This document shows, piece after piece, positions 40,864 to 46,101 of a stretch of 46,101 nucleotides of DNA; within the stretch, counting starts at the first letter, position 1; every line of letters begins with the position of its first letter. The DNA is from an uncultured Prochlorococcus sp. (GTDB lineage: Bacteria; Cyanobacteriota; Cyanobacteriia; PCC-6307; Cyanobiaceae): contig CACNQT010000006.1 in assembly GCA_902622705.1 (NCBI GenBank), positions 1 to 46,101 of the forward strand, written 5' to 3'. The notes beneath the pieces were generated by a model that was given only the letters and a program-made list of their open reading frames with translations, was not told where the DNA came from and did not search any database. A program made the translations under genes and the position numbers.

Positions 40864-41874
40864 ATGTCTGATAAAAATTTAACTCAAAAAAATTGGCTAT
40901 CATGGCATCACCTGCTTCATAGGGAGTTTCTTAGTAAAAAAACATTAATTCCCAAAGGATCGAATATTTTAATAAGTGTTTCTGGGGGACAAGACTCAAT
41001 GGCCTTATTAACCTTAATTGATGACCTAAAAAAACTTCATAATTGGTCTATTAGTGTTTGGCATGGTGATCATCAGTGGCACAAAAAATCCTCACTTTAT
41101 GCTCTTGAATTAAAAAGTTACTGCAAAGATAAAAAAATTTCGTTCTATTGTGATAAAGCTAATAAAGAAGAAATTCTTACAGAAGAAAAAGCACGAGAAT
41201 GGAGATATCAAAAATTATGTGAAAGAGCCAAAACTCTTTTAAAAAAGAAACAACAAAATAAAAATATTTATTTGTTAACTGGACACACTAGTAGTGATAA
41301 CGCAGAAACATTTATCCTCAATTTATCTAGAGGGAGCAATTTTGCCGGTCTCAGTATTATTGAAAACAAAAGATTACTTGAAAATCAAATTTTTTTAATA
41401 AGGCCAATATTAATATTTAGTAGAGAAGACACAAAACAATTCTGTAATGAAATGAACATCCCAGTTTGGGAAGATCCAACAAATTCAGATCTTAAAATAA
41501 AAAGAAATTTAGTAAGAAAAGAAATTATTCCTACCTTGGAGGTTATCTATCCTGGTTGTTCTGAAAGGATAAATAATTTTTCCCAAAAAATGAGCAACTA
41601 CAATAATGAACGTAACGATCTTAGTGAACTAGCATATTTATATTGTAGAGACTTAGAAGGTATCAATAGGAATATTTTAAATAGTATGTGTATTGAAGCA
41701 CGGTGCACAATATTAAATAAATTTCTAAAGGAAATATCTAAAAAGCAATATAGTTCTAAAAATCTGGCAAAAATAGCAACTTCAATTTATGAAAAAAATA
41801 GAGGCCAAGTTAGCTTGCAAGAGTATTTAAAAATTGTTTGGAATAAAAATTATATAAATTATGAAAATAGTTAA
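40864..41874 (+). CDS. tilS: tRNA(Ile)-lysidine synthase TilS
   Basis: Converts C34 of tRNA-Ile(CAU) to lysidine so it reads AUA, a common codon in an AT-rich genome. The N-type ATPase PP-loop SGGQDS lies at residues 40-45. The following motifs are VWHGDHQWH, AREWRYQKL, GHTSSDNAETFILNLSRGS and the R-P-L-L-like IRPILIFSREDTKQF with WEDPTNSD, all TilS-type. The protein is 336 residues and appears to lack a long C-terminal domain, as in other small cyanobacterial TilS. Its stop overlaps the convergent rnj stop in the 4 bases TTAA. Confidence 0.94.
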   Translation: MSDKNLTQKNWLSWHHLLHREFLSKKTLIPKGSNILISVSGGQDSMALLTLIDDLKKLHNWSISVWHGDHQWHKKSSLYALELKSYCKDKKISFYCDKANKEEILTEEKAREWRYQKLCERAKTLLKKKQQNKNIYLLTGHTSSDNAETFILNLSRGSNFAGLSIIENKRLLENQIFLIRPILIFSREDTKQFCNEMNIPVWEDPTNSDLKIKRNLVRKEIIPTLEVIYPGCSERINNFSQKMSNYNNERNDLSELAYLYCRDLEGINRNILNSMCIEARCTILNKFLKEISKKQYSSKNLAKIATSIYEKNRGQVSLQEYLKIVWNKNYINYENS

Positions 41875-43859
41875 GGCGTAACGGCAGATCGTCTTCTTCT
41901 TGTTCTACCTTCAAATGAATCTTCAATTGCAGAATCAGATGATGGATTCTGCGAAACTTTGGGAGAATTTAGTGTATTTTGGCTGTTATTTGAATTATTA
42001 GGATGATTATTGTTTGATTTCTTTTGGTAATTATGATTATTTCGATTCCTACTAGAGTGATGCTGCTCTTCGGTAATCTTTGGAATATACGCACGGGTTC
42101 CGCTTGGGGCAGGTTGCACTAAACACAAAATAAGTGGTTCAACTTGTAATTCTCTTCTCATTCTTCTTGATAAACCATTTTCAATTTCTCTTTGCACACC
42201 TATCCAATCTACTTCAAAATTATTTGGTCCAGTCTGCCTAGATAATTGTTTCCATCTATTTTCTAGGACCCAGCTTATTTCTCGTTCTGTCCACATAGAC
42301 ATTTTTCTTGGTTCTGCAGTAGTGACAACTCCTCGTAAATTAACTCTAGGAGGTGCCACCATTTTTCCATCAGTACTTATAGGTGCTAGAACAGTTACAA
42401 CACCATCTCCAGCTAATTGCTGCCTTTCTTTTAATACTCGAGCGTCAACAATTCCATTTCGAGAATTATCAAGCAACTCTACTCCAGCTTTAACAGGATC
42501 ACCTTTTTGAATTGAATTAGGGGTCAGCTCAACTACATCTCCATTTTCAATAATTAAAATATTGTCTTTTGGAATTCCCATGATCTGAGCACTTCTACTG
42601 TGACAAACCAGCATTCTATGTTCTCCATGAACTGGGACAAAAAACTTAGGTTTGGCTAACGCCAACATTAATTTTTGATCTTCTTGAAAACCATGACCAG
42701 AAACATGAATATTCTCACCTTTTCCATAAACGACCTTCGCTCCCATCTTCATTAATCTATCTATTGTATTGACTACACCAATAGTGTTTCCTGGGATTGG
42801 GCTGGCAGAGAATATAACAGTATCAGTAGTCTTAAGACGTACATGTTGATGCTCTCCACGAGAAATTCTACTTAAAGCTGCTAAAGGTTCTCCTTGACTA
42901 CCAGTCATCAATAATAAAGTTTCTCTATCAGGTAAATCTCTAATTTGTTTGATAGGAACAAACAAATCATCTGGGCATTTCATGTAACCAATATCCCTTG
43001 CTTTAGCAATAACATTTATCATCGATCTACCTAACAAACCGACCTTTCTTCCATGTTTCATGGCTAACTCTAAGATCATTGTCACTCTATGAACAGAACT
43101 AGCAAAAGTCGTAAGGATAACTCGTTCTTTTGCCTCAGCAATATGTTTTTCTAAAGAGGGATAGATAGTCTTCTCAGAAGGACAAAAACCTGGAACTTCG
43201 GCATTTGTAGAATCACTGAACATGCATAAAACGCCCTTCTCTCCATAATGTACCATCCTTTCAATATCAAATTGCTCTCCATCTACTGGCATATGATCAA
43301 ATTTAAAATCTCCCGTGAAAATAATTGTGCCAACAGGTGTTGCAACTGCTAAAGAAAAACTATCGCAAATAGAATGAGTATTTCTTATGAATTCAACGGA
43401 AAAATGTTGTCCAACTTTTACAACGTCTCTTGGATTTACTGTCTGTATAGTTGTTCTATCAGATACTCCTGCTTCCTCCATTTTGCCTCTAAGCATTGAC
43501 ATTGCTAGTCTTGGACCATAAATAATCGGAATATTAAAATGCTTAAGATGATGAGAAATACCTCCGATATGATCTTCATGACCGTGAGTGACAATCATTC
43601 CTTTTATTCTTCTTTGATTTTCTTTTAAAAAAGTTGTATCTGGCATAACAACATTCACACCATGCATACCATCTGAAGGGAAAGCTAGGCCAGCATCCAC
43701 TAGCATTAGTTCATCTCCGTATTCAAATACACAAGTATTTTTTCCTATTTCATGTAAGCCACCTAAAGGTATTACTCTTAAAGTCGGGGTATTACTATTG
43801 TTAGATCCAGATGAATTATTTGAAGATCTATTAATAGTTGAATTTGATCTTGATTGCAT
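41871..43859 (-). CDS. rnj: Ribonuclease J
   Basis: Metallo-beta-lactamase/beta-CASP nuclease with 5'-exonuclease and endonuclease activity in RNA turnover and processing. The zinc motif HGHEDH is at residues 92-97, SDSTNAEVPGFCPSE and FASSVHRV mark the beta-CASP domain, and the TGSQGEPLAALSRI and VHGEHRML blocks follow. The 662 residues exceed the ~550 of the core because both ends carry low-complexity segments: a Ser/Asn-rich N-terminus (about 3-24) and a 63-residue Asn/Ser-rich C-terminus (600-662), ending RTRRRRSAVTP. It follows dapA by 77 bases on the same strand and converges on tilS. Confidence 0.95.
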   Translation of the reverse strand: MQSRSNSTINRSSNNSSGSNNSNTPTLRVIPLGGLHEIGKNTCVFEYGDELMLVDAGLAFPSDGMHGVNVVMPDTTFLKENQRRIKGMIVTHGHEDHIGGISHHLKHFNIPIIYGPRLAMSMLRGKMEEAGVSDRTTIQTVNPRDVVKVGQHFSVEFIRNTHSICDSFSLAVATPVGTIIFTGDFKFDHMPVDGEQFDIERMVHYGEKGVLCMFSDSTNAEVPGFCPSEKTIYPSLEKHIAEAKERVILTTFASSVHRVTMILELAMKHGRKVGLLGRSMINVIAKARDIGYMKCPDDLFVPIKQIRDLPDRETLLLMTGSQGEPLAALSRISRGEHQHVRLKTTDTVIFSASPIPGNTIGVVNTIDRLMKMGAKVVYGKGENIHVSGHGFQEDQKLMLALAKPKFFVPVHGEHRMLVCHSRSAQIMGIPKDNILIIENGDVVELTPNSIQKGDPVKAGVELLDNSRNGIVDARVLKERQQLAGDGVVTVLAPISTDGKMVAPPRVNLRGVVTTAEPRKMSMWTEREISWVLENRWKQLSRQTGPNNFEVDWIGVQREIENGLSRRMRRELQVEPLILCLVQPAPSGTRAYIPKITEEQHHSSRNRNNHNYQKKSNNNHPNNSNNSQNTLNSPKVSQNPSSDSAIEDSFEGRTRRRRSAVTP

Positions 43860-43936
43860 AATTTGAAAATTTATAAAGTCTTTCTTGTAATCAATCTAAT
43901 TTTATTTAAATTTAATTATCAAGTTAAAAAGAATCA

Positions 43937-44842
43937 TTAATGTAAGGATTCGAGGATAATTGAAAGCTGTTTTCTCATGTCCAATGGCAGTGGAGATAAA
44001 GGATTCCTAGGGCTACCTACATTCCATCCCGAAAGCTCTAAAGCAGCCTTTATTGGGATTGGATTAGTGGTCATAAAAAGTGCTTTAAAAAGGGGCTGCA
44101 GTTTTTCATGAATTGTAAGCGCCTTGGAAACTTTTCCACTTTGAAAGGATTCAATCATCTCTTTTAATTGCAAACCAACCAAATGACTTGCAACACTTAC
44201 TACTCCTACAGCACCCACAGATAACATTGGAAGTAACAATGAATCGTCGCCACTATATACAGAGAGTTCAGAGCCACAAATAGCTCTTAGTTCTGTTACT
44301 TCCTCTATTCTACCGCTTGCCGCTTTAATACTGAGAATATTTGAAAAATCCATAAGTTTCTTCACAGTATTAGGTAATAAATTGCACCCTGTCCTTCCAG
44401 GTATGTTGTAAAGCATTAATGGCAAATCCTTTGCAGAATTTGCAATGGTACTAAAATGTTTATAAAGGCCTTCTTGAGGTGGTTTATTGTAATAAGGAAC
44501 AACAACCAAAGCACCGTCAGCACCAGAGTTGTAGGCTTTTTTTGTAGCTTCTACAGCCTCGTTTGTACAATTACTACCAGTACCAACTATTACTTTGCAA
44601 CTTGAATCCAAAGAACCTTTTACCGCAATAAATAAATCATGTTGTTCCTCCCATGAAAGAGTAGGAGATTCTCCGGTAGTACCACAAAGGACAATGCCAT
44701 CAGAACCGTTATGAAAAAGATAATTTGCAAGTTTTATAGCTAGTTCATAATCTACATCTCCATTTTCAGTGAATGGAGTAACCATTGCAGTCAATATTCC
44801 TCCAAATAATGGATTAGTAAACTTAGTTGTGTCTAAAATCAT
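43937..44842 (-). CDS. dapA: 4-hydroxy-tetrahydrodipicolinate synthase
   Basis: Condenses pyruvate with aspartate semialdehyde, the first step of the lysine/diaminopimelate branch that also feeds peptidoglycan. The Schiff-base lysine is Lys173 in [10 protein letters not shown], the catalytic tyrosine is Tyr145 in [13 protein letters not shown], and GTTGESPTL is the pyruvate-binding loop. The 301 residues are normal. Its start overlaps the asd stop by 4 bases, so the two are translationally coupled, consistent with one enzyme handing its unstable product to the next. rnj follows 77 bases later. Confidence 0.97.
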   Translation of the reverse strand: MILDTTKFTNPLFGGILTAMVTPFTENGDVDYELAIKLANYLFHNGSDGIVLCGTTGESPTLSWEEQHDLFIAVKGSLDSSCKVIVGTGSNCTNEAVEATKKAYNSGADGALVVVPYYNKPPQEGLYKHFSTIANSAKDLPLMLYNIPGRTGCNLLPNTVKKLMDFSNILSIKAASGRIEEVTELRAICGSELSVYSGDDSLLLPMLSVGAVGVVSVASHLVGLQLKEMIESFQSGKVSKALTIHEKLQPLFKALFMTTNPIPIKAALELSGWNVGSPRNPLSPLPLDMRKQLSIILESLH

Positions 44843-45870
44843 TTTTTTGGAATTAATAACTCAGCTATTTGAACAGCATTAAGAGCTGCTCCTTTTCTTA
44901 TTTGATCTCCACATAACCATAATTCTAATCCATTAGGCTGACTTATATCAGTTCTCAACCTGCCAACAGCAACATTATCTTTTCCCATAACGTCATTTGG
45001 CATAGGGAATCTATTATCTTGGTAGTCCTCAATAATTTCAATTCCAGGAGATTTTTTTAATTCTTTTAAAGCATCTCTAGGATCAACTACTCCAGCAAAT
45101 TCAATATTGATAGATTCAGAATGTGCTCTAAGAACTGGGACTCGAACACATGTAGCAGAGAGCTTTAAATCAGTATTATTTAATATTTTCCTAGTCTCAT
45201 TTACCATTTTCATTTCTTCTTCGCAGTATTTGTTTGCAAGCATAGGTGAATTATGTAAAAACAAATTAAAAGCCAGGGAGTATGGCAAAACTTCACTTTT
45301 TTGAGGATTACCCTTTAGATGTTGTTCAGTTAAAAATTTTAGTTCCTCCATCGCCAATTGGCCTGCACCACTGACAGATTGATATGTTGAGACAATAACT
45401 CTTTGGATAGTAGAAAGTTTATTTAACGGAGCTAAAACTAATGTCAACAAAATGGTAGTGCAGTTTGGATTCGCTATTACCCCATCGTGATTGAATGCAT
45501 CACTAGCATTAACTTCAGGAACTATAAGAGGTACATTTTTATCTAATCTAAAAGCACTGGAATTATCTATCAGTAAAGCATTTTGATCCATGATGGTAGA
45601 CAACCATTTTTTTGAAATGCTTCCACCAGCTGAAGCTAAAACTAGATCAAGATTCAGAAATTCTTCCTTAGTTGTTTTTTTTGTTACTAATTCTTCACCT
45701 TTCCAAATAATTTTTTTTCCTTCTGACCGCTCTGATGAAAGCAAGACCAATTCTGATATTGGGAAATCACGTTGTTCAAGAATTTTGAGTAATTCAGAAC
45801 CCACAGCACCTGAAGAACCTAAAACAGCAACTTTTAATGGCCTATTAGGCAAAAACTGAGATTGTCTCAC
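44839..45870 (-). CDS. asd: Aspartate-semialdehyde dehydrogenase
   Basis: NADPH-dependent reduction of aspartyl phosphate to aspartate semialdehyde, the step after LysC. The NADP-binding start is [18 protein letters not shown] and the catalytic cysteine is Cys137 in ANPNCTTI. The [13 protein letters not shown] motif and the catalytic His region [17 protein letters not shown] are also present. It has 343 residues, as usual. It heads the asd-dapA-rnj group and diverges from tig over a 124-base gap that contains a palindrome at 45941-45953. Confidence 0.97.
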   Translation of the reverse strand: MRQSQFLPNRPLKVAVLGSSGAVGSELLKILEQRDFPISELVLLSSERSEGKKIIWKGEELVTKKTTKEEFLNLDLVLASAGGSISKKWLSTIMDQNALLIDNSSAFRLDKNVPLIVPEVNASDAFNHDGVIANPNCTTILLTLVLAPLNKLSTIQRVIVSTYQSVSGAGQLAMEELKFLTEQHLKGNPQKSEVLPYSLAFNLFLHNSPMLANKYCEEEMKMVNETRKILNNTDLKLSATCVRVPVLRAHSESINIEFAGVVDPRDALKELKKSPGIEIIEDYQDNRFPMPNDVMGKDNVAVGRLRTDISQPNGLELWLCGDQIRKGAALNAVQIAELLIPKK

Positions 45871-45940
45871 ACTTTAAAATGATTTTATAAATAGATTGAC
45901 TATTTTTTTTACTTTATCAAAAAATTAACTTTCTAGGAAA

Positions 45941-45953
45941 TCACATAATGTGA
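45941..45953. promoter_or_regulatory. 13-bp palindrome in the asd/tig divergent region
   Basis: TCACAT-A-ATGTGA is a perfect 6+1+6 palindrome about midway between the asd start (45870) and the tig start (45995). The TGTGA-type half-sites recall CRP-family operators, but the orientation and spacing (TCACAT facing ATGTGA with one base) differ from the TGTGA-N6-TCACA consensus. It is also not an NtcA site (GTA-N8-TAC). It is a candidate operator for either gene. Confidence 0.3.
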
Positions 45954-45994
45954 AATAATTAAGTTTCGACTCATAGTAATAATTACAAAAAAAC

Positions 45995-46101
45995 ATGGCT
46001 AAAGAAGCATTAATAGTCAAAACTACTCCTCTGCCTCAAAGTAGAATTTCATTTGAATTAGAAATACCCTCTGAGACATGCAAAACGTATGTAAATGAGA
46101 C
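45995..46101 (+). CDS. tig: Trigger factor, N-terminal end only
   Basis: Only the first 35 codons and two further bases are inside the window. The protein starts MAKEALIVKTTPLPQSRISF and continues ELEIPSETCKTYVNET. The pattern (L-P-x-S-R-I-x-F-E-L-E-I-P, then C-K-x-x-V-N) fits the ribosome-binding domain start of cyanobacterial trigger factor, a chaperone that receives nascent chains. In picocyanobacteria tig is commonly divergent from asd-dapA and followed by clpP and clpX, which supports the call. The gene continues past the window. Confidence 0.85.
   Translation, partial: MAKEALIVKTTPLPQSRISFELEIPSETCKTYVNE

Overview
The window is a stretch of core chromosome from an AT-rich, compact cyanobacterium, almost certainly a high-light-adapted Prochlorococcus. 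The evidence is the very low GC content, the short gaps and frequent few-base overlaps between genes, a photosystem II subunit gene (psbZ) next to ribH, cyanobacterial genes such as ycf23, a four-ACT aspartate kinase, a group 2 sigma factor, a THI-box before thiC, and the small size of most proteins. I see no integrase, transposase, phage gene, CRISPR array, toxin-antitoxin pair or restriction system. No gene-free gap exceeds about 200 bases.

Layout. 1-3700: end of fabF, then tkt (+), converging with thiC (-), which has a TPP riboswitch. 3735-6965 (-): ruvB, an exported TPR protein, an M20 amidohydrolase and a small membrane protein, tightly packed. 7016-7510: smpB (+). 7535-12650 (-): mreB-mreC-mreD, an OmpR-type response regulator, lysS and a small basic protein. 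12786-13157: ssb (+). 13161-15232 (-): ahcY and a DedA protein. 15271-18664: tsaE (+) converging with a PfkB sugar kinase (-), then an alpha/beta hydrolase (+) converging with a sigma factor (-). 18765-23206 (-): gyrB, an exported SH3-like protein, two crcB fluoride-channel subunits and mgtE. 23361-26695 (+): miaA, infC, a GntR-type regulator and cysE. 26704-29535: secA (-). 29710-31526: a GNAT acetyltransferase (+), an NTF2-like protein (-), tRNA-Gly(GCC) (-), ribH (-) and psbZ (-). 31668-41874: mutS (+), cobH (-), holA (+), lysC (+), uvrB (-), ycf23 (-), tilS (+). 41871-45870 (-): asd, dapA and rnj. 45995 onward: start of tig (+).

How the genes work together. Most are housekeeping. Aspartate-family amino acid synthesis is represented by lysC, asd and dapA. 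DNA maintenance is covered by ruvB, ssb, gyrB, mutS, holA and uvrB. Translation and RNA functions include smpB, lysS, tsaE, miaA, infC, tilS, rnj and tRNA-Gly. Cell shape and secretion genes are mreBCD and secA. Cofactor genes are thiC, ribH and cobH. Carbon, sulfur and methyl metabolism is represented by tkt, the sugar kinase, cysE and ahcY.

I did not find a clear new multi-gene system. The best leads are smaller: an arginine-rich C-terminal tail on RNase J resembling the PNPase-docking peptide of cyanobacterial RNase E, an asymmetric CrcB pair, a hairpin plus T-run just before gyrB, palindromes in two divergent promoter regions, and a GntR-headed regulator with an unrecognised sensor domain beside cysE.
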